Both the position numbers and the translations under genes were made by a program. DNA of 64,000 bases from assembly GCF_000003815.2 (NCBI RefSeq), contig NC_049980.1:33323316-33387315 (forward strand), given 5' to 3'. Below are positions 1-10,640 of the stretch, one piece after another. Source of the stretch: Branchiostoma floridae (taxonomy: Eukaryota; Chordata; Leptocardii; Amphioxiformes; Branchiostomatidae). The notes beneath the pieces were generated by a model. It was not told where the DNA came from, made no database searches, and saw nothing but the letters and a program-made list of their open reading frames with translations. Position 1 is the first letter of the stretch. Each line of letters starts with the position of its first letter.

Positions 1-61
1 ACAAACACTTTGTTTTGTGGTCAAAAATTGATCTGCATGTATTTTTTGTGGTTTTCTACAG

Positions 62-117
62 GAAAGCCGGAGAAATGTGTCGGTGCCATCAAGAAAATCA
101 TCGAGCTCCTGCAGAAA
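62..117 (+). CDS. HNRNPK: hnRNP K exon: end of KH2
   Basis: Acceptor TTTTCTACAG precedes position 62 and donor GTAAGAG follows 117. The exon begins with the last two bases of a Gly codon and ends on a codon boundary. It encodes [18 protein letters not shown], the last helix of KH2, aligning with the vertebrate stretch KPDRVVECIKIILDLI. Confidence 0.92.
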
Positions 118-3100
118 GTAAGAGTTCTTGACAAGTTGACATATTTTTTATCCTTCTACCACTTTTGTACAATAATGTACCTAGGGGTGGGTACCAGTAT
201 AATGACTTCTACCAACACAGATGAACTTTCAAGTTAACATTCTCTGATCTTGCTTCTGTCTCCAGGCCCCCATCAAAGGACAGAACATCCCCTACGACCC
301 GTTCATGTACGATGAGTTCTACGCGGCGGAATATGGCGGCTACACGTCATACGACGACCAACGCGGCGGCGGTGGCCGTGGCGGCGGGGACCGGAGGGGC
401 GGCGGTTTCTCCGGGCGAGGCGGTTCCGGGGGCGGTCCCAGAGGGCGTGGCGGCCCTCCACGAGGCCATCGCGGTGGCCCTGGTATGTTGGATGCTATTA
501 TCCGAAATATTCTGTCATGTTATTGAAGGAAGGTCTGTTCAAATACTTTATGTCATCATCTAACTACGATATACTGGAAAAACTCTGTAAGTTTGTCCAC
601 ACATGCTTTAAGAAGAGAGAAGAAGCACGTACTTTATAGTATATGTATAGTTTTCCGTTTACCCCCTTTAATTTGGCTTTGTACCAATCTGACTGCATTT
701 AGCCCCAATGGGGCATGAATATGCAATAAACTTCATTGTCATTGTCATTATCCAAAAATTCTGATACACGCAATTCTTTATACACAAGGCTGTCAATGTA
801 TGTACAAGGATTTGTCTCAATGGACCTGAAGTGCAAATATAAACACATCATGACATGAAAATAGGAAAAGAAGGAAAATATATTAAAGAATGTTTTGACC
901 TTAGAAATTCCTACAATTATTGTAAAAACCCTTGTCCAATACTAGTATACTACTGGTACACACTCCTGTATAGAGTAATTCTTCCACTGGTTGTGACAGA
1001 GAAGTTAAAGTAAAAGTTCTTAAAGTTCAGTAAGTGCTTTACTGGTTTGAGATCACCTTCACTTTCTTCCTTTCTCCACTGAGGATCGTTTTTCCGTCCC
1101 GTTCTGCAGGAGGTCAGGGGTCGCGGATGGGCGGCAACATGGGTCACCGCGACAACTTCCACGGCGGTCACGGCGGCGGGAGGGCCGGCGGGCCCCGCAT
1201 GATGCCCTCGGAGATGAGGTCTGGCCCCCCTCCCAGCAGGGGGCTGGGAGGAGGGGGGCCGCCCCCCATGCGCAACAGGGGGGGTCTGATGTCCCAGGGG
1301 GGGCAGGGAGGCAGAGGCGGCATGGGCGGCAGGTGGGGAAATTTCGTCTTCTTACAAAACTTTGCAACTGAACAGTTTCAAGTAAAGTTTATCTGTAATT
1401 CCCAACACAATAAAATTTAACTTTTGAGTTTTCTTACTGACCAACTCCAGTCTTGTTATAGATTTATGACTAATTACTAATTGAGTTTTTTTAGTGCTTC
1501 AGTACTGGGTTGATAACTACGTAGCTGAAGGCATGGTTATGTCTTGTTCTTTTCTGAGCTGGTATGAGATATTGATAGCCTCCACCAGGCCTTCCTACGG
1601 GGGTGCGGGGAGATCGTAGATTTCATTTAAAAAATTGGGAAATAGGTCAGGGCAGTCAGTTCACACTAAGGTTCATGTTTTCCCTCCTGGCCAGCCAACT
1701 CCTCTGTTAGCAAAACTCCCCTGGCAAATTGTTCTCCCTATAATAGCCAGTGCAGGCAGTCTGGTAGAGACTAAGATACTGAGCCGGTGTTCTGTCTCCT
1801 TGCACTTGCAGTGACCGGATGGGCGGCTACGGAGGCGGTGGCCGCGACTTTACCCGGGACGACTATGGTGGCGGTAGCCGGTTCAGTAGAGACCGGGACC
1901 GTGACGGAATGGGCGGTGGTGGCGGTGGCGGCTTTGGTGGAGGCGGCGGCGGAGGCGGCTTCAGATCGGGCGGCAGTGATCATGGTGAGAGGGTGGTTCT
2001 TGTGGTCAGCAAGTTATCAGTGGTGGCTAGTGGCTGTAAGATGTCCCTGTAGCTCAACCGGTTGCAGCCTCAGAGTTGAGCTTCTGGTTGCAATTAGTTA
2101 GTAACTGGGAGGTTCAAGTTCCTGGCATCAGGACATTGCGGCTAGGGCATCAACTGTCTTTCAGAAGGGATGTAAAATGGGATTCCGAGTTTGAGGAGGT
2201 GTCTCGCTGGGAAGGGCATCTTGTTTGGGACTGCTCGCTTGTGGATGAGACATAAAATGCAGGTCCCGTGTTCTTGAGCGCATTTAAGGGGGAAGGCTAG
2301 TAATCCCTCCTTGTGAAAATATAGCCTACTACTGTAACAGCAAGAAAAATTGCTGCCCTTTGTATCCCATAAGGCAAAGACCTTTAGACTAAATAGCATG
2401 TAGGCCCTGTAGGACATACTGCAAATCATGAAACATTTGCAGTGCTTTTATTTTCATGGTGCCCTCTTTACTGCTAGTGAACCCATGTCAATGAATACGA
2501 CTCTCTTGTAAGAGTCTATGACTACTGTACTACAGAATTGTTTCAATCACTATTTCAAGCACAGCAAAAACCTCCTTTTCTACTCCTACCGCAAAATGAA
2601 ACCACCAAGATGCAGGGTTGGACAAGTTTTCTAAAATTCACTTGTCCTATCGGGCAAGCACATAAAAGATTTACTTGCCCGAACCAATTTTTTCACTCAA
2701 TTCACCCAAAATTTGAATGTCACTGTCACAACTAATACTAAAGGCATTTTCACTTCCAGCAATGGAATTTTCTGTTGACCATTGCTTGATGTCATGACAG
2801 TAAAAAGTAACAAGTATATCAAAATTGCACTCAATCAATGGAAAAATCTTACTTGCCCGATCGGGCAAGTGGTGTAGGTCATGCACTTGCCCGAACAGCA
2901 CTTTCACTTGCCCTGGACAATAGGGCTAGTGGACTTGTCCAACCCTGCGATGTAGTAATGAACTATATATAACAGAACAAGCCTATGCCAAGGATATGTG
3001 CCAGCTAGTGCAATGGAGGACGGATGTCCCCGGGGACTCTTGTTGCATGTTGAAATTTTAATGGGAAGATCCAGCTCCCCATAGATAAAGCCCCGATGAT

Positions 3101-5771
3101 TGAACGTGTGTGGACAGAATGGGGTGGATAGACTTGTCCCCTGGGGGCTATAAGTTAACCTTGATGTGTTGGAAGGTGCAAGGTGATGAAATAAAGGTTA
3201 GCGTTGCAGGATTGTAAATTCATTTTTCCGATCAGGTGAACCGATGCACGGAACCTAGAGCTTGAGCTTCAACGTAAAATATATGGGTGCTTAACAGTAG
3301 ATTAAGTTGAATGTCAGCAAACCTAAGTACAGTTTACCTTACTGAATCTGTTTGGAGCTTGGGCCTGAAATTCTATTGTTAGATTCAAAATTTTAGATAA
3401 GCAAAACACGTACAACAATGGTTTTCCAAATTTTTTTTTTGGACGCATAAATGTCAAAAATATCATTTGCCCATTTTTGGACCAGAAATGTATGTTATTG
3501 GCTTCCGTGCCCCTAGGTAATAAAGCCAAATGTGTATAATAAAGTCCAGTTGTACATGTGTCTGTTTTCTCTCCCACAGGATTTGGCACTGGAGGTAACA
3601 TCACTTCAACACAAGTCACAATTCCCAAAGAGGTAAGCTTCTATTCCTATATTCTTTTAATTTCCTAAGAAAGATTTCTTGATAAGAACTGTTGTTTTTT
3701 CCAGTAACCTGACTGACCTTAGCCTTTTTTGGTTGTTAGGGACTTAGAGTTTTTGATCTGAGTGATGAAAATGTTGTAGAATATTTTCCAACACGTTCCC
3801 CTCATTACTGTTGAAATAGATAATCGTGCTTGTACAAGTATATCTGACAGTGTATAATTAGAATGTGCATGTGATGTTGAAAAGTGTCCTGATAGATTTC
3901 AGGATACTGTAAATGCATTAAAGTTCGCTGGGATTTAATTTCAAATAGCGGGAAAGGGGACTTTTTGCGGTGGGTTTAAATTCACGGTAGCACCATGTAC
4001 TGTGGTCTCTTACTGCAAGGGAAAAATGTTCGCGGTGGTTTTAAGTTCACGGTGAAGCGGCCACCGCGAAAACTGCAAACATTAATCCACCGCGAAAGTT
4101 TCTGCATTTACAGTAAAGTTTTATGATTGACCTACAACTATGGCCTTGTGATAGTTTCTTGTTTAGAGAATCAGCAGTTATCTGAAGTGTAAGCTTTTCA
4201 GTGAACTTAATGGGTTGTTTCCTTATAGGATAAAGATAACTTTCGATTTTCGTCCTCGTAGCTTGCGGGTTCCATCATAGGCAGGGGCGGGTCCTGCATC
4301 TGAATCTCAGTTCACCAGGTTTTAAACCATAGATTTGTATGTTAATGAGGTGTTGACGATTCTAAGAAGATGGTTCAGATGAAGTCAAGACAAAGTTGGT
4401 TGTTATTGACTCCTGTTGTTCGAGTTCAAGATAACTTTGAATTCGATTTTTGTCCTCCCAGCTCGCGGGCTCGATCATCAGCAGGGGCGGCTCTCTCATC
4501 CTAATCTGAATTTGCCATAGGTTTTAAACTATAATGTACTATGATAATGAAGGGAAGACAATTCTAAGATAACTTTTGATTTTTCGTCCCGACAGCTTGC
4601 GGGCTCAATCATCGGCAGGGGCGGGTCTCGAATCCGGACCATCCGCGAGAGGTCGGAGGCTCAGATCAAGATCGACGAGCCGCTGCCGGGCTCGACGGAC
4701 CGCATCATCACCATCTCCGGGGACAACGACCAGATCCGGAACGCGCAGTTCCTGCTGCAGGAGAGGTGGGTGTGGCGGGGTGGGCAGGGGGCGCTCTTGT
4801 TTCCTGTGAGAGACACGATCCGCAAAATTCCGGGTCGGGGCTGAACCGTAAAATTGCTGACGCAAAATGTTGAACGTACCCAAAATTTCTGACAGTTTTC
4901 GAGCAATCATAATTCTTTTGAACAAAGTCTCCTTCGTTACACAACCTTCTGTAATTTTTCAGTAAACGTTTTGACGACCATCTGTTGTCGTCATCAAGAC
5001 AGATGGTTGTCGAAACGTTTATTGAAGAATTAAAGAAGGCTGTGTAAGGAAGACAACTTTGTTCAATTGAGCTACCAACCTGATGAAACTATTTACGGAC
5101 ATCGTAATCTTTAATCTTCACCTGAAAGCTCATCTGTGTTGGCAGAAGTTAAACTGTAGTTCCCAACACACACAAAAAATCTGTCAGAAATTTGGGCAAG
5201 TCCAATTTTTTTGCATTGGCAGTTTCAGTTCAGCATCTGATCCAAAGTGACTTCTACCAACACAGATGAATTTTTCAAGTGACAATTCACTTCAATACTC
5301 ACACTTTACTTTCACTTTGTGTTGACTTGAGTTTTTCAAATTCTGGGCCCCATTTTTCTAAGATGTACAATGTTAACTTCAATTCCTCCGAGCATCTTGT
5401 GGACCAGCTCTGACCTGTAAGGTTGCTGTCAACAGTTTGATCGCCTTAAAGAATAATTCATGCACAATTTCAGTGGACAAAGTAGGGCTTTTCCTTGTCC
5501 ATAGGAGATGAAACATTTCTAGTAACGTGTCCTTATGGAAGACATATTTCTATTATAGCATTCTCGGCATTGCCTAGCTGAAAATTCCATGCGATTTGAG
5601 TACAAACAGCACCTTCCTGTGGTGTCAGAGTTGGTCCTCGGAGCTCAGCCCAAATTGGGACGTGTTTCTTCACATCCAGTTCAAAACAAGACTTGGATAT
5701 TTGGTGTCCTCCACAGCAGACAACCGGGCCCTTTTTGGCACAGGGTCGGATGGTTCGTGTCTACGTGCTGC

Positions 5772-5802
<31 letters not shown>

Positions 5803-7712
5803 AGCTGTAGTGTGAACCTGGGGAGGACGTTCGCTGTTCGGTACGGCTTTGAGTTGGTTCTACACTTTGTAGCTCAGTACTGAAAATTACTGTTGCAGTA
5901 TTACATTGGAAATGCACATTTACACTAGAAAACAACTGGACTGTATATTTTTGTACCTTTCTGTCTTCATGGACATTACTCTAGCAAAGTCTCAAGAAGA
6001 ATAAAAGACACAAGTTAATGTAGCAGCTGGGTAGATTTTGTAAATGGTCAAATTTATGATAGCATCTACTATCTATCTTTCATCAGTTACTGCGGAAACT
6101 ATTAAGTCCATTAAACAGGTATTCACACTTTAAGTAAAATACCAAAAGATGGTAGACAATACCCTTTGGAAACACCAGGTAGTTTATAACTACACCTGTT
6201 GATCAAACCTCACTTGTAAATAAATAAATAAACTTGAAAACCATGTAGAACCAACTCTGGCTGTTTAAAGTCCCCCCAGTGTGGTATGCCACTGTACGTG
6301 TTATAGGTTGTACGGTCCCAAAATGTGTTGTGACAGAATTTTGCACGTATCTATCTCCATTGTAGTGTGCGAGGCGATTCACTGATGGGCGATCATGGGT
6401 ACTGAAAAGGGTCATGCGAAAGAACAGGTTTGTTTCCACCGTGTGCAGAGGTTGTGTGCAGTCTCTTTCCTTTCCTTTCTTTTCTTTTTTTTTCTTATAA
6501 AGTCATGAATTCTTGAGTAAGAAGCAAGTTATGCATGATACATGTATGTTTGGTTGTTGTTTGTGTATGAAACTATGTTTAAGTGGACAGTAAGGTTTCA
6601 CTGTACATGAGAGAGTTCTTGACTTGGCAAATAAGTATGATTCAAATGCTGTTTTTTGAGACAGTCATCCATAAACCGTTACAGAAATATTGATGTGGAG
6701 GGGGCAAGGCAATGAAGGTGTTTCTGTGCTGTACTTGGAGTTATTGGGATGTGGTGATATAAGGTCATTTAACAGAAGGTAGAGATGAAATAGTCAAACC
6801 AGTACAAGTGACGAAGTCTACAGCTTGGAAATGTAACCACTTTTTGCTGGTCCCTCAGTAAATTTTCCTATTGACAAAATCATCAGGATTCCTCGCAATT
6901 TTTAAGTGACAATTGTCCATATAGACCAAGCTTTAGTGTTCCCAAATCATCTTGAGCAGGTTTGACTGTAAAAAAAATTACTAGTAAATCAACAATGGCA
7001 AGAGCTGGAGAAACTGCACAGAAGAGTATGCAGAAGATGCTGTGTTCTGTATGGAAGACTAGTGATTTTGTTGTTGTGTGTCTTGCAAACAACAGTAAAT
7101 CACAGTCTTCCTTACGGTGCATCGGCAAAGTCAACTAACTACATGTAGTCTACTACAGTAACTGTTCATCGGTCCTACGTTTTGACAGAAGAGTGAAGAT
7201 CAACAATCATATTGCAGGGATAGCAACAACAAAGGCAAAATATTAATTGAAGTCAATCTTTCAGTAGTCACCATATATTTTAGCTTTATTGGGTGGGAAT
7301 TTTTTTTTTAAGTGATGCTTCCAATGTAATTTTTCCTTCAGTCTCACCCAATCAAGTTATTTCCTTTGTTCTTAAACCTTTCAAGGTGAAAATATAGCAA
7401 GGGGGTATAAAAAATGCAGAGGGCAGGGAGGAAAACATGAATGTAACTGTATTCACTCAATAAAACTGAGTAAACTAAAGCATAAACCTAGTTCTCAGGG
7501 TCTTGTTTTCATTGTTTTTCCAGTGCAGCATATATTTTTTTAGATCCGAGAACCAACAAATTATATTGGTGTGGCAATGTGACTTTCCACCTACAGTAAA
7601 ACATTGGGAAGTTAAACTTCATAAACCTACACGACCAAAGTATGATTGCTGCCATCACTGACATGTCGTTTCTCGTTCCAGTGTCAGACAACACTCTGGG
7701 AAGCTGTTCTGA
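62..7712 (+). CDS. HNRNPK: hnRNP K homologue, 3' seven coding exons (partial gene)
   Basis: Nuclear/cytoplasmic poly(C)-binding RNA-binding protein of the PCBP/hnRNP K family. Coding exons by splice sites and reading phase: 62-117, 266-482, 1110-1332, 1812-1984, 3580-3632, 4596-4765, 7682-7712. Together they give 306 complete residues and a TGA stop, and every junction is phase-consistent. Order: end of KH2 ([19 protein letters not shown]), a linker [12 protein letters not shown] matching the family's APIKGRAQPYDP, a long Gly/Arg-rich RGG region over three exons, the motif [10 protein letters not shown], then KH3 with its GxxG loop (IIGRGGSRI) and IKIDEPLPG, and a short tail. The middle is richer in glycine than I recall for vertebrate hnRNP K. 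The 5' exons (KH1, most of KH2) lie before the window. The identification rests on colinear family motifs; PCBP proteins lack this RGG insert and tail. Confidence 0.95.
266..482 (+). CDS. HNRNPK: hnRNP K exon: linker and first RGG block
   Basis: Acceptor CTGTCTCCAG, donor GTATGT. Starts in phase 0 with [12 protein letters not shown] and [14 protein letters not shown], the conserved linker after KH2, then runs into repeated [16 protein letters not shown] and PPRGHRGG blocks typical of RGG RNA-binding regions. It ends after one base of a Gly codon, completed by the next exon. GC content is far above that of the flanking introns. Confidence 0.93.
483..1109 (+). other. hnRNP K intron with a possible retroelement tail
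   Basis: AT-rich intron. Positions about 695-750 (GGGGCATGAATATGCAATAAA, then CTTCATTGTCATTGTCATT) resemble a retroelement 3' end with a short reiterated tail. Nothing else recognised. Confidence 0.35.
1110..1332 (+). CDS. HNRNPK: hnRNP K exon: Gly/Arg/Met-rich region
   Basis: Acceptor CCGTTCTGCAG and donor GTGGGG. Encodes a low-complexity segment with [31 protein letters not shown] and [21 protein letters not shown]. The Pro-rich pieces resemble the proline/SH3-binding part of vertebrate hnRNP K, which is known to bind Src-family SH3 domains. That role is only inferred here. The donor is weak (GTGGGG), so alternative use is possible. Confidence 0.88.
1333..1811 (+). other. hnRNP K intron, no recognised content
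   Basis: Ordinary AT-rich intron with no repeat or open frame that I can support. Confidence 0.5.
1812..1984 (+). CDS. HNRNPK: hnRNP K exon: second RGG block
   Basis: Acceptor CACTTGCAG, donor GTGAGA. The two bases left by the previous exon plus the first base here make Ser. The exon then reads [34 protein letters not shown], long Gly runs, and FRSGGSDH. Alternating RD/RDR and polyglycine are compositionally biased, so this exon may be polymorphic in length. It ends after one base of a Gly codon. Confidence 0.9.
2612..2948. mobile_element. Inverted-repeat MITE (GCAGGGTTGGACAAGT ends)
   Basis: Left end GCAGGGTTGGACAAGT and right end ACTTGTCCAACCCTGC are exact inverted repeats, 337 bases apart. 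The interior repeats CTTGCCCGATCGGGCAAG-like palindromes. A 3-base GAT flanks both sides. No coding capacity, so non-autonomous. Lies in an hnRNP K intron. Confidence 0.8.
3580..3632 (+). CDS. HNRNPK: hnRNP K exon: lead-in to KH3
   Basis: Acceptor TTTTCTCTCCCACAG, donor GTAAGC. Encodes [25 protein letters not shown](D/E) is the conserved first strand of KH3 in hnRNP K. It ends in phase 0, exactly as needed by the KH3 exon at 4596 and also by the two decoy copies at 4262 and 4462. Confidence 0.94.
3907..4113. mobile_element. CTGTAAATGCA MITE copy 1
   Basis: Ends CTGTAAATGCA and TGCATTTACAG, flanked by TA on both sides, suggesting a TA-target (Tc1/mariner-like) element. Interior carries GCGGTGGTTTTAA and CCACCGCGAA motifs shared with copies at 31854, 35386 and 44281. 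Confidence 0.85.
4233..4375 (+). repeat. Decoy copy A of the KH3 exon start (acceptor included)
   Basis: The stretch copies the block AAGATAAC / pyrimidine tract / acceptor / exon start found at 4566-4630. After TAG at 4261 it reads [13 protein letters not shown] then TGA, in the frame that exon 3580-3632 would deliver. A donor-like AG-GTTTTA lies at 4317-4322, so a 57-base exon carrying an in-frame stop could be formed. The rest of the KH3 domain is absent. Confidence 0.85.
4428..4565 (+). repeat. Decoy copy B of the KH3 exon start (acceptor included)
   Basis: Second tandem copy. After CCCAG at 4457-4461 it reads [15 protein letters not shown] then TGA. It shares with copy A a downstream stretch beginning AGGTTTTAAAC, including a donor-like site at 4519-4524. 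The GRGG loop is changed to SRGG. Copies A and B and the real exon start at 4233, 4428 and 4566. Confidence 0.85.
4596..4765 (+). CDS. HNRNPK: hnRNP K exon: KH3 domain
   Basis: Acceptor TTTTTCGTCCCGACAG and donor GTGGGT. Encodes the KH3 core: [18 protein letters not shown] contains the GxxG nucleic-acid-binding loop (GRGG), followed by [20 protein letters not shown] and [13 protein letters not shown]. It ends after two bases (AG) of a Ser codon. The first ~40 bases and their acceptor are present in two further upstream copies, at 4233 and 4428. Confidence 0.96.
4922..5063. repeat. Foldback repeat in hnRNP K intron
   Basis: Two imperfect inverted arms: CAAAGTCTCCTTCGTTACAC near 4922 with ACGTTTTGACGACCATCTG, and CAGATGGTTGTCGAAACGT with GGCTGTGTAAGGAAGAC near 5063. 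They could form a hairpin of about 60 bases per arm. Confidence 0.65.
5064..7681 (+). other. Last hnRNP K intron, remainder
   Basis: Besides the (GTT)n tract it holds pieces of the ACCAACACAGATGAA repeat family near 5110-5275 and an inverted pair GAGTTGGTTCTACA (about 5850) and TGTAGAACCAACTC (about 6246). The rest is unremarkable AT-rich sequence. Confidence 0.45.
5769..5802 (+). repeat. (GTT)n microsatellite
   Basis: About eleven GTT triplets in an hnRNP K intron. Apparent ORFs over it (poly-Cys or poly-Val) are artefacts. Confidence 0.9.
7682..7712 (+). CDS. HNRNPK: hnRNP K terminal coding exon
   Basis: Acceptor TCTCGTTCCAG. The AG carried over from KH3 plus T makes Ser, and the exon reads [10 protein letters not shown] then TGA. 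Vertebrate hnRNP K ends SVKQYSGKFF, so this ~10-codon exon is supported despite being far too short to stand out as an ORF. I did not find an exon for the alternative ADVEGF-type tail known in mammals. Confidence 0.93.
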
Positions 7713-7944
7713 GCTGTTCCTGACCCGTGACCCTTCACCTACGACCTCCAGCAGCAGCAGTGCACCCTGAGCCATTTTTTGTGCGTTGTTTTAGTTTGTA
7801 GTTTTATCGCCCTGCGTAGGCAGCAGTTGTATCCGGCTTCTTCGGCACAGTTTTATTACTCTTTTTGTACGGTTCACGGACGCAGGCTCCCCGTTTTTCT
7901 ACCCCTTGTAAATTGACTACCCTTTCCTGCAAATGTTATTAGTC

Positions 7945-8252
7945 AGGGGTGTCTTAAAGTGTTCGTACAAGTTTTACCAAATTTGTACGATTTTTACGGA
8001 GTACGTACTAATTTTATGAAATTCATATGATCTACTACTACCAAAGATATGAATTTTACGGTTTCATATCAACACAAGTTTTATGGAATTCATATGACTT
8101 TAATCAATTGTAAGGATTGTATGTATTCCGTAAAACTTGTAAAATATGTATGTTCCTTAGCAGTGGAACGTAAGAATTCTGTAAAATTTGAATGTATTCC
8201 GTAAAACTCGAATGAATTCCGTAAGATTTGTATGAACAATTAAGGCACCCTT
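7945..8252. mobile_element. Inverted-repeat element inside hnRNP K 3'UTR
   Basis: Ends AGGGGTGTCTTAAAGTGTTC and, reversed, AAGGGTGCCTTAATTGTTC. Interior is filled with palindromic TACGGAATTCATA-type repeats. GTTATTAGT and GTTAGTGG flank the ends. No ORF. Confidence 0.7.
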
Positions 8253-8862
8253 GTTAGTGGCTCCCAGTAAATGCAGGTTTTGTAAAGAGGCGCTTGTGTC
8301 GGTGTTTCCCTCTGGCTTTTATATAGTGCAGTGACCGTGATGATTCGGACCGAGGTCCACTGATAAACAGGGCTCGTGTTAAACTAACACCGTCGTCAGA
8401 TTTGTGTAATAATGATTGTGAACTAAAAAATGTGATATTAATGTTGAGAAACTCCTTTCCACTAGACGCCGATCGGCCGCGCAGCAACCAAATTTTGACG
8501 TGTGCGACCCTTTGTCTCATAATTGGAATATGGGGCAAGATGTACAAGTGTTACATTAAAATTAAAAGAGAACAAAACACACAGAATGTAAAAAAAATTC
8601 TTTATCCATGGAGTTCGTTGAGCGTCAGTCAAATCTTTGGTGGCTGCAGCTTCTAAGTGGAAAGGGGGTGTAACCGATGTCATGAAAGTACTAATTTTTG
8701 TTGGACTAACCGAATACATAGACGGAGAGTATTTGATGTGGAAGGGGTTCTTTCTGCTTGAACATGTGGAAACAGGATGCCAAATGAATAGAAAGCAAGA
8801 AGAGGGGCAGGTGGTGGATGTATTTTTAAGGACCACATTGTCAGATTTACTTTTTCTTCAAA

Positions 8863-8868
8863 AATAAA
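8863..8868 (+). promoter_or_regulatory. Poly(A) signal AATAAA, likely hnRNP K
   Basis: AATAAA followed 20-40 bases later by a TGTCTTGTGTTGTCTTC downstream element. It lies about 1.15 kb after the stop codon. Other AATAAA motifs near 9434 could extend the transcript. Confidence 0.55.
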
Positions 8869-8885
8869 CTACTATTGACCAAGAG

Positions 8886-10332
8886 TTGATTGTCTTGTGT
8901 TGTCTTCAAATCAAAGTGTATGAGTGTGGCTTGAAAGGGTGCTGTTTGCAAGGAGCGTCTTGGATCTTGGATGTAAGTTCCCTTATGCCTTACAGCAGTA
9001 AGAGGAATATATAGACTGTTGATTTCTTGCCGTATCCGCAAGATCACGTGTTAATAAGATCACATGTCTGAAGTGATTGGTCATCAGTATTGATCCTGAA
9101 GAAGGCAACAGTGGTCGTTGAAAATTTTATCTGTGTTGGAAGAAAGTTTAGTATTGTATTATGATTACTACCAACACAGATAAGCTAACTAGTCCATCAT
9201 AGTTTAAGACGTGCAGTTATCTTTCAAATTTGTTTCAGTAAACCATTAGGCGTAACACACTAGTTTTGTAGAGTAGGTAAGGTTTGGTCTACTCACATCG
9301 AGAACACTTTAAATGTGGTGGAATCCTTAACAGAAATTTGGGGATGGTTAGTAAAAGAATAACACACACAGAAGCGGTTCACATTAGCTGCATTTACTGT
9401 ATTCACAATCAGCATAAATAAGCTGCTAAAATAAAGATTGGATTATATAATACAATAGCTTTCATTACTACCAAAGAAATTGCAAGTCGTTGAAATAATG
9501 AACCGACTTGCTGCAGCACAAGGTACATAGTTAGATATTGGCAAGCTTCAAGTCTTTTTCTGCTTTGTCTCCGTAGCGCAGCCACAGTCGCAAAAACATG
9601 ACATGGATAGCTTGAATTTTTTTACATGAATGAAACGAAACAAATGCTGGCCACATAGCTGAGTGCTATTATATATATTTTTTTTCTTGTAAAGGTTATT
9701 GCCTTTTTGCATTCTTGTGTCAATTTTCTCAACCAACAGAAGATGGGAATGACATGCTGGGGAAATGTTTGTGTTTTCCCCATCAATATTCTAACATATC
9801 ACAAATAGCAGTCACCACAACATTTACCCATGTCAGGTATTCCAACACAGAGCGACAAAAACAAACCCTTAGTTCCCAGTGGTAACGTTACACCAAATCT
9901 TCACCCTCCAAGAAGAGAAAAGTTAAATACATGCCTCTACTTTTGGTAGTACCCGGTAAAGATGCATTCTACCACACATTGCTAGGGTCACTAAAGGATG
10001 TATTAAAAACATCAGAAAATGCTTTTATACTGAAGAAATTGGCTGTCTTTGAGAAGTGGTTTCAAGTGAAAATTGCTCAATTTGTGGAGATGTTTCGGTA
10101 CTTGTTGATGAACACTTATTTACTGAGCCCTACAATGTTTGGTACAGCTTTTCTCAAATAGTTCCCAAGCAAAGAGCACCCCACAGCAATCTACAAGACA
10201 GATAGATAGACCTGATAGACTCAACACAGCTTAGCGAAGTTCATTTGGAATCATCAACGGACTATATTATAATCTCTAGTGTAACTACTATGATGTAACT
10301 ACAAAGAATTATACCAACTACATGTACATGTA
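8886..10332. other. Intergenic sequence between the convergent genes
   Basis: Contains a small hairpin at about 9125-9185 (ATCTGTGTTGGAAGAAAG / ACTACCAACACAGATAAG) of the ACCAACACAGAT family. Otherwise I see nothing supported. Small ORFs here lack any recognisable motif. Confidence 0.45.
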
Positions 10333-10640
10333 CAGTCAAACCTGTACAAGTGACCACTCTACATATTAAGGACCACCCAACCATTGATAAACAGTCAAAC
10401 CTGTACAAGTGACCACCTCTACATAAGGACCACCTGGCCATTGATATACAGTCAAACATGTACAAGTGACCACCTCAACGCAAGGCCCACCTGGCCATTG
10501 ATATACAGTCAAACCTGTAAAAGTGACCACCTCTACATAAGGACCACCTGGCCATTGATACACAGTCAAACCTGTACAAGTGACCACCTCTACATAAGGA
10601 CCACCCAACCATTGATATACAGTCAAACCTGTACAAGTGA
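10333..10640. repeat. Tandem array of a MITE end (six copies, 57-59 bp)
   Basis: The start CAGTCAAACCTGTACAAGTG recurs at 10333, 10392, 10449, 10506, 10563 and 10620. The last copy runs on into a full MITE. Units carry ACATAAGGACCACCTGGCC. Confidence 0.88.

Larger units (their letters stand above)
7713..8885 (+). other. Probable hnRNP K 3' untranslated region
   Basis: Runs from the stop to just after a canonical poly(A) signal at 8863-8868, which is followed by a GT-rich stretch. It is interrupted by an inverted-repeat element (7945-8252). Weaker ATTAAA-like signals occur near 8555. No convincing coding frame. The end point is inferred. Confidence 0.6.

Noticed and set aside
5589-5883. Cys- or Val-rich small proteins
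   Set aside because: Arise from a (GTT)n microsatellite in an intron.
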